Counted from the first letter of the stretch, positions 23,935 through 37,083 are shown. The stretch: DNA of 64,000 nt from Tragulus kanchil (GCA_022376925.1 JAIOJX010000026.1:253329330-253393329); one strand, 5' to 3'. The notes: a model not told the origin generated them from the sequence alone. A program made the numbers and translations.

Positions 23935-25532
23935 TATTCAAGTATAACCTCATTTTAAGTAATTACACCCCAAGGCCCTATTTCCAAACAAGGTACTAGG
24001 TGTTAGGACTTAACACATTTTTGGGTCAGGGGATGGGGCATAATTCAACCCTTAAGATTCTGTTAGGGCTCTTGATTTCTTTAACATTTAAAGATTTTAA
24101 GCCTTCATTTTTAGCTGGAGAAGTAAGTACCTTACCTGGCCACAGAGCTAGTAAGCGGTAGAAAAGAGATCTGGACTTTAAAGCCAGTGCTCACTCGGCT
24201 CCCCTTGCTCACTATACAAATGCCAATAGCCATCAATGGGGAGTCTCATTAGAAAGTTAAGATAATAAATACTGGTATTTATATATGTAGGGGGTTAGAG
24301 ATTATAGAGCACTTTCCTACTCAAAACAGAAAGAAAAAGAGTTGTGGCAGTAATGACTTTCAAATTGAAAGGCTATGTCTTGAAAGAAATGTAGGAAGTC
24401 ATGAAATCATAGAGGCTAAAAACAAAAAGACCCAAAAAACAAACAACCCACCAAAACATGTTTTTCCCCTGTGGACTGTTTTGTACTATTTATCTGGTCA
24501 AAGGAAAATTGCTCTTTGCTGGTGGAGACTTGCTTTCCTCAAGCAGTGTGCTTCTTCAAGTGCTAGGGGCCCGGCTGGTTTGACTGAAATAAGTCCTTCT
24601 GAAGGTAATCTGAAGGCTTTCTTCCCATGGAGTCTTTCATTCTCGTGAGGTTTTATTCTCTGGTTCATTATCGGTAAACGCAGGGCTCCCAGTATTATGC
24701 AAAAGTTTACCCTGAGGCTCGACTGTGTTACTAGGACACCCAAGATTCCAAAAAGAATATGTAATTGTTTCTGGCACAAGGTAGCGTGACTGTCTGTCTC
24801 TGAGTTGCATGCTATCTGCTTTGCCTTCAGGCTTTAAATTGTCAGCATTCCACAATCCGGTGGGCAGCACTGGGGTTGCACTAATTAGATCAGGTGCTTG
24901 ATCTTGAAGTCTGCACCAGCGATGACTGGGTAGTCGGCTCTGGCTTCAGAACTTTTGAGCACTCCCTCTCTTTCTCCCAGTCTGCCCTGGAATGTAATTA
25001 TCTTGTCAGCCGAGAAGCTGCAGCGCACAGCTGAACGAGTGCTTGGCAGCAGTCATAGAGCGATAAGGGGAGACAAATGAGCCCACCGTGCGTGACTGTT
25101 CTGAGACAAACAAATGCACAGAGAGGCAGTGGAGAATGGAGGCTGGGAGAACAAAGGGTTGACACTGAGTATTTGTTCCTGAGGATACTTCAGATCTTCT
25201 CTTAATAAGATTAGTCTGCCTTTTGAGAGGGATTGCAGGTCTCTGCTGGCCAATGCACATCCCAAAGCTTTGGAAAGCCTCTTTTAAAATTGGAAGACAA
25301 GTTGGGCTCAGTACCTAGCAGCCTGTGTGCTTTGCAGACAAAAAGGCAGGTAATAAAACTTGAAGGATGACGGGTAGGAACACAGTGAAGGGACCAGAAA
25401 TTAGGGAGCAGGTGTCTGGATGAGGACTTCTACAGAGGTAATGGCCCTTGCTCCTCTGAGGAGGGGTGGGGGGTGGACCAGAAGCATGAGCCTCATCTGG
25501 AAGCTTCTGAGAGATGCAAAATCTAATTTATT

Positions 25533-27395
25533 TAAATTTTTTTGAGGAAACTCTATACTCTTTTCCATAGTGGCTGCACCAATTTACATTCTCCCCAACA
25601 GTCCACAAGTACTGTTTTCCCTTTCCTCTGCCTCCTCACCAATAGCTTGTTATCTCTTGTTTTCTTAAGGATAGCTATTTCTAGCAGGTGTGAGGTAATG
25701 TCTTAGTATCATTTAGATTTGCATTTTCCTGATAATGAATGATGTTGAGCATCTTATCATGTGCCTGTTGGCTCTCTGTATGACTTCTTTGAAGAATGTC
25801 TGTTCAAGTCCCCTGCCCATTTTAAAATCCAATTAAAAAAAAAATCAATTGTATGAGTTTTTTTTTTTTTTTTAATGTATTTTCAGATACTAACCCTCTT
25901 ACCAGGTATATGATTTGCAAATATTTTTCTTCAGATATTTGGTTGCTTTTTCATCTTGTTGATGGTCTCCATTGCTATGCAGAGGCTTTTCAGTTGGATG
26001 TAGTTCCACTTGTTCAGTTTTGCTTTTGTTGCCTTTGCTTTAGAAGTCAGATTCAGATGGTTAGTGTCAAGACTGATGTCTAGGGTAACTTACTACTTAG
26101 GTTTCTTGTAGGTGTTTTACAGCTTTAGGTCTTCACATTTAAGTCTTTAATCCACGTGGAGTTAATTTTTGTGTATCGTAGAAGATAGTGGCCTGGTTTC
26201 ATTCTTTCATATGTAGATTTCCAGCTTTCCCAACACCATTTATTGAAAGAATTATCCTTTTCTCATTCTATGTTCTTGCCTCCTTCATCATAGATGGATT
26301 GACCACATATGTGTGGAACTATTTCTACCGTATGATTTAGCAATTCCACTTCTGGGTATTTATCCAGAGAAAATAAAAACACTCTTTTGAAAAGATCTAT
26401 GCACCTCATCTTCAAAGCATAATTGCTACAATAACTAAGATGTGGAAGCAACCTAAATGCCCATCAATGAATGAATGGATAAAGAAGATGTTGTATACAT
26501 ACATAATTGAAGATTACTCAGCAATAAAAAGGAGTCTAGCCATTTGCTATATGAATGGCCTTTGAGGGCATTATGCTAAGGTAAATGAGTCAGGAAAAGA
26601 CAAACATCATATGATTTCATTTACAAAGATGGAATCTAAAGCAAATAAATCAAAACAAGATAAAAAATCAAATTAATAGGTTCAGAGAACAGACAGGTGG
26701 TTGCCAGGGAAAGGGGGAGGGGTACAATCAAAATGGATAAAGGAATCAAAATGTATAAACTTCCAGTTATAAGATAAATAAGTCATGGGATGTAAGATAC
26801 AGCATGGTGACTGGTATTAATAATACTATATTTGAAATTGCTAAGAGAGTAAATCTTAAAAGTTACCATCATGGGAGGGGAGTTTAGGGGAGAATGGAAA
26901 CAAGTATATGTATGGCTGAGTCCCTTTATTGTTCACCTGAAACTATGAAAGCATTGTTCATTGGCTATACCCCAAAACTGGACTTCCCAGGTGGTACTCA
27001 TGGTAAAGAACCCACATGTGAATGCAGGAGACGTAAAAGACTTGGGTTTGATCCCTGGGTCTGGAAGATCCCCCAGAGGAGAGCGTGACAACCCACTCCG
27101 GTATTCTTGCCTGGAAAATCCCATGGACAGAGGAGCCTGGTGAGCTATGGTCCACAGGATCACAAAGAGTCAGATAGGACTGAAGTGATTAGAAACATGT
27201 AATACAAAATGAAAAATTTAAGAAACAAAAAATTTCCCATCATAAGAAAAAGAAATTGTTAACTATGATGATAAGGTTTAACTAGTCATGGTGAACACTT
27301 TGCACAGTGTATATAAACACTGAATTATGTTGTACATCTGAAACTAATATAATGCTATATGTCAATTATACCCTAATTTGGACAAAAAAAAAAAA
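25533..27395 (+). mobile_element. L1 fragment with inverted 5' segment and internal SINE
   Basis: Plus-strand 26299-27395 reads as the end of L1 ORF2 and the 3' end, finishing in a run of A at 27381-27395. The adjoining 25533-26290 matches the L1 segment that should come just before, but in reverse orientation, the usual result of twin priming. A Bov-tA SINE sits at 26980-27196. The 3' part is copied at 28006-28507. Confidence 0.85.
26980..27196 (+). mobile_element. Bov-tA SINE inside the L1
   Basis: Plus-strand head GACTTCCCAGGTGGTACTCA to GACTGAAGTGATTAG. It separates the CACCTGAAACTATG L1 part from the later L1 3' end. Copied at 28094-28308. Confidence 0.86.
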
Positions 27396-28005
27396 AAAGC
27401 AGGAAGCAAAAGAATGCAAAATCTCAGGCCCCAGCCCAGACTTTCTAAATAAGAGTCTATATTTTAACAGACTCCCTGGGTAATTGGAGGTACCAAGGGA
27501 GATTTTTTAAAATACTAATGCCTAGGTCTCAGTCCCTGAGATACTGATTTAATTGGATCAGGGTGCAGCCTGGGACTTGGGTTCTTTAGAGAGCTTCTTA
27601 AGTGATTCTAATGACAGCTAAAGTTCATGAATGTCTGGAATAGAATGGCCTGTCCATATCATTCTTATTGTCAGGAGGAGGCTTCCAGGAAAAGCTCTGC
27701 AATGTGGAAAATAAAGGTGTTATGTTTTTAAAAGTGTACACCCATGATCCACATGGGGTCCTCAATCTGTCATACACCTGTGACATCTATTTTCTACTCA
27801 ACAACAAAAGTACTATTTCTGAATGCCTTCTACCTGTGGAATAGCACTAAGCTTACTTTCCTTGGCCTTCAAGACTGACAGGTTTAGTTTTAGCCTACCA
27901 TTCTCACTCCATCCCCTGCTATCCCAGCTCACATCAGGTTGACAAGCTTTTTTTCAGTTTGTCAAAGGCATTGAGTACTTTGCTACCTCAGTTTTAGCTA
28001 CCTTA

Positions 28006-28507
28006 GAATGGAAACAGTATGTATGGCTGAGTCCCTTTATTGTTCACCTGAAACTATGAAAGCATTGTTCATTGGCTATACCCCAAAACTGGACTTCCCA
28101 GGTGGTACTCATGGTAAAGAACCCACATGTGAATGCAGGAGCGTAAAGACTTGGGTTTGATCCCTGGGTCTGGAAGATCCCCCAGAGGAGAGCGTGACAA
28201 CCCACTCCGGTATTCTTGCCTGGAAAATCCCATGGACAGAGGAGCCTGGTGAGCTATGGTCCACAGGATCACAAAGAGTCAGATAGGACTGAAGCGATTA
28301 GAAACATGTAATACAAAATGAAAAATTTAAGAAACAAAAAATTTCCCATCATAAGAAAAATAAATTGTTAACTATGATGATAAGGTTTAACTAGTCATGG
28401 TGAACACTTTGCACAGTGTATATAAACACTGAATTATGTTGTACATCTGAAACTAATATAATGCTATATGTCAATTATACCCTAATTTGGACAAAAAAAA
28501 AAAAAAA
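28006..28507 (+). mobile_element. L1 3' end plus SINE (duplicate of 26892-27395)
   Basis: Same sequence with the SINE at 28094-28308 and the A-run near 28493-28507; small deletions lie at its left edge. Confidence 0.85.
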
Positions 28508-29097
28508 GCAGGAAGCAAAAGAATGCAAAATCTCAGGCCCCAGCCCAGACTTTCTAAATAAGAGTCTATATTTTAACAGACTCCCTGGGTAATTGGAGGT
28601 ACCAAGGGAGATTTTTTAAAATACTAATGCCTAGGTCTCAGTCCCTGAGATACTGATTTAATTGGATCAGGGTGCAGCCTGGGACTTGGGTTCTTTAGAG
28701 AGCTTCTTAAGTGATTCTAATGACAGCTAAAGTTCATGAATGTCTGGAATAGAATGGCCTGTCCATATCATTCTTATTGTCAGGAGGAGGCTTCCAGGAA
28801 AAGCTCTGCAATGTGGAAAATAAAGGTGTTATGTTTTTAAAAGTGTACACCCATGATCCACACGGGGTCCTCAATCTGTCATACGCCTGTGACATCTATT
28901 TTCTACTCAACAACAAAAGTACTATTTCTGAATGCCTTCTACCTGTGGAATAGCACTAAGTTTACTTTCCTTGGCCTTCAAGACTGACAGGTTTAGTTTT
29001 AGCCTACCATTCTCACTCCATCCCCTGCTATCCCAGCTCACATCAGGTTGACAAGCTTTTTTTCAGTTTGTCAAAGGCATTGAGTACTTTGCTACCT

Positions 29098-31319
29098 CAG
29101 AGCCTTTGCACATTCCTTCTCCTCTTGACAGTTCTTAACCTTCAGGTTGTTCCTTTATTCATAATCACTTCTTAAAAGGGATAGTCCCTGAAGGTCTTAT
29201 AGAAGTAAACTGTCTTCCATTATTCTGCAATGCTGTACACAATTTTCCATTTGTTTAAATAATTCTTCCAAAACTTTAATATGTGACACAAATATTGCAT
29301 AGAACATGCTAAAACATAAAAAATTATTTGTTGTTTATTTGAAATTCAAATTTAATTGAACATCCTATATTTTTATGTGCAAAATCTGATAACTCTATAG
29401 AAAAAGTATGCCAGCCCCTGAATTAATAAATACAATGCACCCAAACTATTTAAGCTCAACAAAATTTTCCGTTTCAAAAATTTGCTGCTACTTTTTGAAG
29501 AGCCATGGCTGTAAGGGCAAAAAATACTGAGCTCTGTTGTAACAAATACCCCTTTGTAGAATAGTCTGACTTCTTTCAGATAATCAGCCATAAATTTAAA
29601 AATATATAATACTCTCAAGCTTTCTTATGCCTGGGAGCTGTCAGTTTAACTTGTCCCTTGTGCCTTGAAGTCCTCTCTAACTGTGTAAAAAGGGTGTGTT
29701 GTGAGGACATGCCTAGGTACAGTTAAACTCTGCATGGTGATGCAAGCCAAGGTGGGTTCAGGTCAGTCACTTAGTCATGTTTGACTCTTTGCGACCCCAT
29801 GGACTGCAGCATGCCAGGCTTCCCTGTCCTTCACCATCTCCTGGAGCTTGCTCAAACTCATGTCCACTGAGTCAGTGATGCCATCCAACCATCTCACCCT
29901 TTGTCGTCCCCTTCTCCTTCTGCCTTGTATCTTTCCCAGCATCAGGGTCTTCTTCTCCAATGAGTCATCTCTTTGTCTCAGGTGGCCAAAGTACTGGAGC
30001 TTCAGCATCAGTCCATCCAATGAATATTCAGGGTCAATTACCTTTAGTATTGATTGGTTTGACTTCCTTGTAGTCCAAGGGACTCTCAAGAGTCTTCTCT
30101 AGCACCACAGTGCAAGGGCATCAATTCTTCAGCACTCAGTTTTCTTTATAGTCCAACTCTCACATCCATACATGACTACTGGAAAAACCATGACTGGACT
30201 TTGGTTCAGAGCCTTTGCACATTCCTTTTTGACAGTTCTTAACCTTCAGGTTGTTCCTTTATTCATAATCACTTCTTAAAAGGGATAGTCCCTGAAGGTC
30301 TTATAGAAGTAAACTGTCTTCCATTATTCTGCAATGCTGTACACAATTTTCCATTTGTTTAAATAATTCTTCCAAAACTTTAATATGTGACACAAATATT
30401 GCATAGAACATGCTAAAACATAAAAAATTATTTGTTGTTTATTTGAAATTCAAATTTAATTGAACATCCTATATTTTTATGTGCAAAATCTGATAACTCT
30501 ATAGAAAAAGTATGCCAGCCCCTGAATTAATAAATACAATGCACCCAAACTATTTAAGCTCAACAAAATTTTCCGTTTCAAAAATTTGCTGCTACTTTTT
30601 GAAGAGCCATGGCTGTAAGGGCAAAAAATACTGAGCTCTGTTGTAACAAATACCCCTTTGTAGAATAGTCTGACTTCTTTCAGATAATCAGCCATAAATT
30701 TAAAAATATATAATACTCTCAAGCTTTCTTATGCCTGGGAGCTGTCAGTTTAACTTGTCCCTTGTGCCTTGAAGTCCTCTGTAACTGTGTAAAAGGCTGT
30801 GTTGTGAGGACATGCCTAGGTACAGTTAAACTCTGCATGGTGATGCAAGCCAAGGTGGGTTCAGGTCAGTCACTCAGTCATGTTTGACTCTTTCTGACCT
30901 CATGGACTGCAGCATGCCAGGCTTTCCTGTCCTTCACCATCTCCTGGAGCTTGCTCAAACTCATGTCCACTGAGTCAGTGATGCCATCCAACCATCTCAC
31001 CCTTTGTCGTCCCCTTCTCCTTCTGCCTTGTATCTTTCCCAGCATCAGGGTCTTCTTCTCCAATGAGTCATCTCTTTGTCTCAGGTGGCCAAAGTACTGG
31101 AGCTTCAGCATCAGTCCATCCAATGAATATTCAGGGTCAATTACCTTTAGTATTGATTGGTTTGACTTCCTTGTAGTCCAAGGGACTCTCAAGAGTCTTC
31201 TCTAGCACCACAGTGCAAGGGCATCAATTCTTCAGCACTCAGTTTTCTTTATAGTCCAACTCTCACATCCATACATGACTACTGGAAAAACCATAGATTT
31301 AACTATACGGACTTTGGTT
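29098..31319. repeat. Tandem duplication 9 (29098-30206 / 30207-31319)
   Basis: It starts where the right copy of duplication 8 ends, so 28006-30206 consists entirely of duplicated sequence. The left copy's end (30185-30206) is a shortened form of 31289-31319. The right copy lacks several bases near 30222. Confidence 0.94.
29760..30206 (-). mobile_element. BovB LINE 3' part, left duplicated copy
   Basis: Minus-strand open frame at 29775-30089 encodes the BovB ORF2 C-terminus, with [20 protein letters not shown] and [20 protein letters not shown]. It stops at the junction 30207; the continuation is seen only in the right copy. Confidence 0.9.
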
Positions 31320-31565
31320 GGCAAAGTGATGTCTCTGCTCTTTAATACACTGTCTAGGTTTGTCATAGCTTTTCTTCCAAGAAGCAAGCACCTTTCAATT
31401 CTTTGGCATTGACCTTCTTTGGGATTAGAATGAGAACTGACCATTTCCAGTTCTGAGGCCACTGCTGAGTTTTCCAAATTCGCTGGCATATTGAGTGTGG
31501 CACCTTAACAGCATCGTCTTTTAATCTTTGAAATTGATCAACTGGAATTCCATCCAGCCCCACAG
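30863..31565 (-). mobile_element. BovB LINE 3' part with internal deletion
   Basis: The C-terminus is at 30878-31192, preceded on the minus strand by NLDSVLKSRDITLPTKV (about 31330) and then directly by an early RT segment with KDDAVKVPHSICQRIWKTQQ (about 31500). The catalytic reverse-transcriptase core between these is missing, joined near 31400. It is a dead element. Confidence 0.88.
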
Positions 31566-32253
31566 ACACAGCTGAACAACATGTCTGCTTTCCATGTTGT
31601 TGGTAGGAGAGTAGCTGAGTAACTGATAAACCACTTTGGGAAACAACTTGGATATACCCAGGAAGTTGAGGATGCCACTCCCCTGTGACTCAGGGGCTTC
31701 ACTTCCAGAGGTGGATCCTCAAGAGAGCACTTGCCTGCAAGGGTGTCCGTGGCTGTGACAACTGTAATGCTGCAGGACAGGAAATGGCCTGAAGTCCTCA
31801 GTTGCAGATGAACATGTTGCAGTAAAAACACACATAATGGAATATGGATAACCTTGGAACAGAGTAACGAAGAGCTTTGTGTCTCCATGGATAAGCCTCA
31901 AAAATGTAACATTGAGCACCACAGTGTGAATGTACTTAATACCATAGAACTATATACTGCACCTATAAAATGGTAAGTTTTATGTTGTGCATATTTTATC
32001 AAAATTAAAAAACCAACAACTTTGAGTCAAAAAAGCCAATTATAGAAATAATATGTACAGGATGAAATTAAACTTGTGAGCCCAAATTATGTTGTAATTA
32101 TTTATGGGTAGACATATATTTTTAATACTACCCAACATAAACATGGGAGTGATAACACTTAGTTCAGGATACTGGTTACTTCTATGGAAGGAAAGAGAGG
32201 TGGAGTCCGAGTTAGAAATTACACAGCAGGCATCTAGATGTGGAATGTTACAT

Positions 32254-32487
32254 GTGTGTGCATGCTCAGTTGCCTAGTCTTGTCTGACTCTTTGCAATTC
32301 CATGGAGTATAGGAAGCCCAACCCCCATCAGGCTCCTCTGTCCATGGAATTTACCCGGCAAGAATACTGTAGTGGGTTGACATTACTTTCTCCAAAGGAT
32401 CTTCCCCACCTAGGAATCAAATTTGTGTCTCCTGTGTCTCCTGTATTGGCAAGCAGATACTTTACCATTGTGCCACCTGAGAAGCCC
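32254..32487 (-). mobile_element. Bov-A-type SINE
   Basis: Minus-strand body and head, from TGTGCATGCTCAGTTGCC to CCACCTGAGAAGCCCC, with a small insertion near 32305. Confidence 0.83.
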
Positions 32488-32609
32488 CCTGAAATGTTTT
32501 GTTTCTGTAAAGTATACAAAGCAAATATAGCAGCAAAATGTTAAGATTGGAGAAAACTGGGCAGTAGGTTTGTGGGTGTTCATTGTGTTACTCTATTATT
32601 CCAAATACT

Positions 32610-32938
32610 TTTTTTTTTTAATGTATTTATTTTTGGTTATCCTGGGTTTTCACTGCTACCACAGGCTCTTCTCTAGTTGCAGGGAGTGGGGGCTACTCTC
32701 TAGTAGAGGCTTCTTGTTGTGGTGACTTCTCTTGTTGTGAAACTCAGGCTCTAAGGCACACGGGCTTCAGTAGTTGCGACACATGGGTTCAACATTTGCG
32801 GCTCCTAGGCTCTAGAGCACAGGCTCGATAGTTGTGGCTCACGGGCTTAGTTGCTCCACAGCATGTGGGATCTTCCTGGATCAGGGATCGAACCTGTGTC
32901 TCCTGCATTGGCAGGAGGCAAGCTGCCAGGGAAGCCCT
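32610..32938 (-). mobile_element. CHR-type SINE with T-run
   Basis: It starts with T9 and ATGTATTTATTTTTGG, contains repeated TTGTGG/CTCTAG motifs, and ends GGGATCGAACCTGTGTCTCC and GGGAAGCCC, the reverse of a CHR-type head. Confidence 0.75.
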
Positions 32939-33303
32939 ATTCTATATACCTGAATGATACCATCATAGGAGACCTACAGCCTGTGTCAGACCATGTGTCC
33001 ATTTTTCTCATCTGTCTGGAACCTCGATCGTGGTCACCTTAGAGACTAGGTATTTTTGGTGAGTTAACTAATGGCGTAAACCCCTAGCTGTGGGACCCAT
33101 TCTTACTGATCTGAGCTTAAATAACACACAAGGCAGAATCCAAATGTATCTCTCAGCGCACACATTTTCAGATTGCTCTATTTGTGAAATTTAAGAGCAA
33201 CAGTAGGTAAAATCCAGGGTTTACTGGCCTTGAAGTTCTCTGCTCTTTGCAGGAAATGTTCTTCTACACCCTTGTGCTCTGTGGTCTTACAGTTCAGTGA
33301 CTT

Positions 33304-35488
33304 TGAAAGTCGGTTACTTTGTAAAAAGGCTGCTGTTGGGCTGATGGTTAGGAATGGGCATGCTGTTTCACTACAGAAATCCAAGTTCAATTGTGATTTA
33401 ATTCACTGGTTGGGGCTGACTCATACTGTCTGGGTTCAAATGCTGGCTCTCACATACAACTTGCTTTTGGATTATTTTGGGTGCTATTGCAGTAAAAAGG
33501 AGATTAAACGATAAAGTGAGTTAAAATGCTTAACCCCAGCTGTCATCTCGTAAGCCCTCTGTAAACCTTCCCCATTATTCTCATAGTCATAGTTATTGAT
33601 CCTCTCTAGCCCTTACTTTCCATCCCTGTAATGGGAAGGACCAGCACTAAGGTAGTACCCTTAACACCAATGGTAGTTTTATGGTTGCCAATCAATTTGC
33701 TGTCCCTCCCAGCGAAAAATGGGGACTGGAAAAGAGTTAAAAGCACTGGCAGATGTGAATCTCTGGCTCCTCAGGAAAACACTGCCTTGGGGTCTCTAAA
33801 ATGTTGTGTTTTGTAAATCATTGGCTTACAGGTTTGTTAATGCTCAGTGGGGCATCTTGAGGCAAGTGCTGTGTCTTCTGTCTAGTCACCAACCCTGGCC
33901 TGCCTCCTGGATGTTTGATAAGTGAATGAATGAATGACTATGGTCAGCAACATGTTGGTTTTCCTGATGTTAGGCACCCTGAGTATTCAGTTACTTTTGA
34001 AATATTTAGACCTTGTATTGATAAAATCCCATATTTCTACATGGGTTGGCCTAAGAAGGCATCTCATTAAGACCCCAACTTTCAATCTGTATCTTTTTTT
34101 CTGTATGTTTATTTTCTGGAGGATAAGTCTTTAAGTTCTTTAGAAGAAAAGTACTTTATGTAATCTAGGGGGTAACTACTGATGACTTTCCATGTTTGTG
34201 GTTTATTAATGAGTCTGGAAAATACTTCCAATCTATTTGTCCTGATAATCCAAGATCATGAGTTTTATTTCCAAATATTCCCTCTCTGAGGAAATGTCTT
34301 TAAATTAATGAGCAAAGTGTGAGAAGCTGGCTCTCCTGATCTTTATTCCCAGATACCATTGAACAAAGGCTTCCCAGGTGGCCTAGAAGGCATTAATTTT
34401 CTTTCTATGAAAGTCGGTTACTTTGTAAAAAGGCTGCTGTTGGGCTGATGGTTAGGAATGGGCATGCTGTTTCACTACAGAAATCCAAGTTCAATTGTGA
34501 TTTAATTCACTGGTTGGGGCTGACTCATACTGTCTGGGTTCAAATGCTGGCTCTCACATACAACTTGCTTTTGGATTATTTTGGGTGCTATTGCAGTAAA
34601 AAGGAGATTAAACGATAAAGTGAGTTAAAATGCTTAACCCCAGCTGTCATCTCGTAAGCCCTCTGTAAACCTTCCCCATTATTCTCATAGTCATAGTTAT
34701 TGATCCTCTCTAGCCCTTACTTTCCATCCCTGTAATGGGAAGGACCAGCACTAAGGTAGTACCCTTAACACCAATGGTAGTTTTACGGTTGCCAATCAAT
34801 TTGCTGTCCCTCCCAGCGAAAAATGGGGACTGGAAAAGAGTTAAAAGCACTGGCAGATGTGAATCTCTGGCTCCTCAGGAAAACACTGCCTTGGGGTCTC
34901 TAAAATGTTGTGTTTTGTAAATCATTGGCTTACAGGTTTGTTAATGCTCAGTGGGGCATCTTGAGGCAAGTGCTGTGTCTTCTGTCTAGTCACCAACCCT
35001 GGCCTGCCTCCTGGATGTTTGATAAGTGAATGAATGAATGACTATGGTCAGCAACATGTTGGTTTTCCTGATGTTAGGCACCCTGAGTATTCAGTTACTT
35101 TTGAAATATTTAGACCTTGTATTGATAAAATCCCATATTTCTACATGGGTTGGCCTAAGAAGGCATCTCATTAAGACCCCAACTTTCAATCTGTATCTTT
35201 TTTTCTGTATGTTTATTTTCTGGAGGATAAGTCTTTAAGTTCTTTAGAAGAAAAGTACTTTATGTAATCTAGGGGGTAACTACTGATGACTTTCCATGTT
35301 TGTGGTTTATTAATGAGTCTGGAAAATACTTCCAATCTATTTGTCCTGATAATCCAAGATCATGAGTTTTTATTTCCAAATATTCCCTCTCTGAGGAAAT
35401 GTCTTTAAATTAATGAGCAAAGTGTGAGAAGCTGGCTCTCCCTGATCTTTATTCCCAGATACCATTGAACAAAGGCTTCCCAGGTGGC
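33304..35488. repeat. Tandem duplication 10 (33304-34382 / 34408-35488)
   Basis: Direct copies at offset about 1104. Two single-base run-length deletions occur near the left copy's end (about 34264 and 34335). 34383-34407 looks like a degraded continuation of the sequence at 35489-35520. Confidence 0.94.
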
Positions 35489-35520
35489 GCTAGGAGTAGA
35501 GAACCTGCTTGCCAATGCTA
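35475..35520 (+). mobile_element. Bov-tA SINE head fragment
   Basis: Only the head, from GGCTTCCCAGGTGGCGCTAG to GCCAATGC, is present before unrelated sequence. Confidence 0.65.
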
Positions 35521-36006
35521 TTTGTGGAATTCGTGGTGATTCCCCCCACCTTCATGTGCAGAATCACTGACTACCAAAGCTGGAGGTTATTTGGTCCAGT
35601 GCTTTTATTTAATAAAAACTGAAGCTGGAGATAAAGGGATTTTCACTGGAGTAAAACTGTTTTTATCTTTCTGAGCAATGAATATTATGAAACCAAACAA
35701 TAATAGAATGGGCTAACAAATAGCAAAAGGGTCCAATTTTTGTTTTATCTCCCTTCCTAATTTCTCTGCCTTCTTTCAACTCCCTTACTTACATACTCAA
35801 AAGATGAGAAGAAAGAAGACAGAGTGAGGTAAAAACTGGATTTTTGATTCTTAAAAAACTGAGGTTTGTATATATGTCAAAAGCCGTATTTCTGAAATAT
35901 TAAGCTCATAGCATATTGCAGATTCTTTTATGTTTGTTTTTAGATTAATGACTGTCAAGTGGTTAAGCCCTCAGACTATTAAGAAGGCTCTGGGGGTGTG
36001 GGAGTG

Positions 36007-36246
36007 AAGGGGCTTCCCAGATGGTGCTAATGGTAAAGAACCCGCCCACCAATGCAGGAAACATAAGAGACTTGGGTTCGAGACTTGCGTTCGGTCCTTG
36101 CGTCAGGAAGATATCCTGGAGATGGAAATGGCAACCAACTCCAGTATTCTTTCCTGGGAAATCCCAAGGACAGAGAAGCCTGGCAGGCTACCGTCCATAA
36201 GGTCGCAAAGAATCAGACACAACTGAAGTGACTTGGCACGCACGCA
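36007..36246 (+). mobile_element. Bov-tA SINE
   Basis: Full plus-strand element, from GGGGCTTCCCAGATGGTGC to GAAGTGACTTGGCACGCACG, with a short internal repeat near the B box (GGTTCGAGACTTGCGTTCGG). Confidence 0.85.
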
Positions 36247-36567
36247 AGAAGCCTCTGGGGCTTATCCTACAAGGCGGTTACAACACTGATGGCAGAGTGT
36301 TCCTTTCCTCTCTAGTACCATCTGAATTCAACGTGGAAGGAGAGAAAAAGAATATCCAGGGCTACAGGTGACTGTAGTGATGGTACAGGCACCCTCACCT
36401 GCTCTTGTACATGGGCTTCCTTGACCTTGACAGGCATTTTTCACAAAAAGCTCCAAGTTCCCATTTAGAGAATTTGACTCTATTTGAGGTAAGATGAAAT
36501 GTTTGGATTCCAGTTGTTGTTGTTGTTGTTTTTGTTTTTTTGTTTTTATTGCTAAAGAAATTCAATC

Positions 36568-36890
36568 AGGGCTTCCCTGGTGGTCCAGTGGGTAAGGACA
36601 CCACCTTGCAGTGCAAGGGGCGCCGGTTCGATCCCTGGCCTAGGAAGATCCCATGTGCCGCGGAGTGGCTGGACCGATGTATCCAATTACCGAGTCAGAG
36701 CTCTGGAGCACATGCTCCCAGAGCCGGTGCTCTGCAACAAGAGAGGCCGCTGCGGTGGGAGGCCCACACAGGCCAAAGAACAAAGATGGATGAAAATGGA
36801 TAAATGAAAAGACCAATAGAAGTGACCCGCCTTCCCCGCTCCGTCCCCAACCTACCCCCTACAAAAAAAATTAAAAAAAAAAAAAAAACA
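36568..36890 (+). mobile_element. CHR-like SINE, near full length
   Basis: Head GGGCTTCCCTGGTGGTCCAG, intact B-box-like GGTTCGATCCC, and a body with CCGATGTATCC and CACATGCTCCCAGAGCCGG. A CCAATAGAAGTGACCC segment leads to an A-rich tail. It is one of the best preserved copies of the group. Confidence 0.84.
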
Positions 36891-37083
36891 AAAAGTAATT
36901 CAATCAACAAATATTTACTGAGTGTCTACTTTGTATTGAGAATTGGCCTAAACAGAAAGTTGAGCAAGAGCCACCATGTTCTTTACAGAGTTAATCATAG
37001 AATGCTTTTTACCTGCAGAGAAAAGGGGCTTTGGGGGCAAAACAACCTACTTGGGCCCCCTGTCCCCAAGCTTTAGGCATGTC

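Larger units (their letters stand above)
21970..24224. repeat. Tandem duplication 7 (21970-23095 / 23096-24224)
   Basis: Direct copies at offset 1126-1127. They start inside a Bov-tA SINE and carry a nested CHR-like SINE. Only a substitution and a T-run length change are visible. Confidence 0.95.
26892..29101. repeat. Tandem duplication 8 (26892-27991 / 28006-29101)
   Basis: Direct copies at offset about 1114, covering the 3' part of an L1 with a SINE inside it. 27992-28005 is non-matching filler. The right copy has small deletions near its start (around 28015 and 28140). Confidence 0.94.

Noticed and set aside
24498..25265. Minus-strand open frames of 70-93 codons in sequence without recognised repeats
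   Set aside because: No similarity I can recognise, no convincing start or splice sites, and lengths expected by chance.
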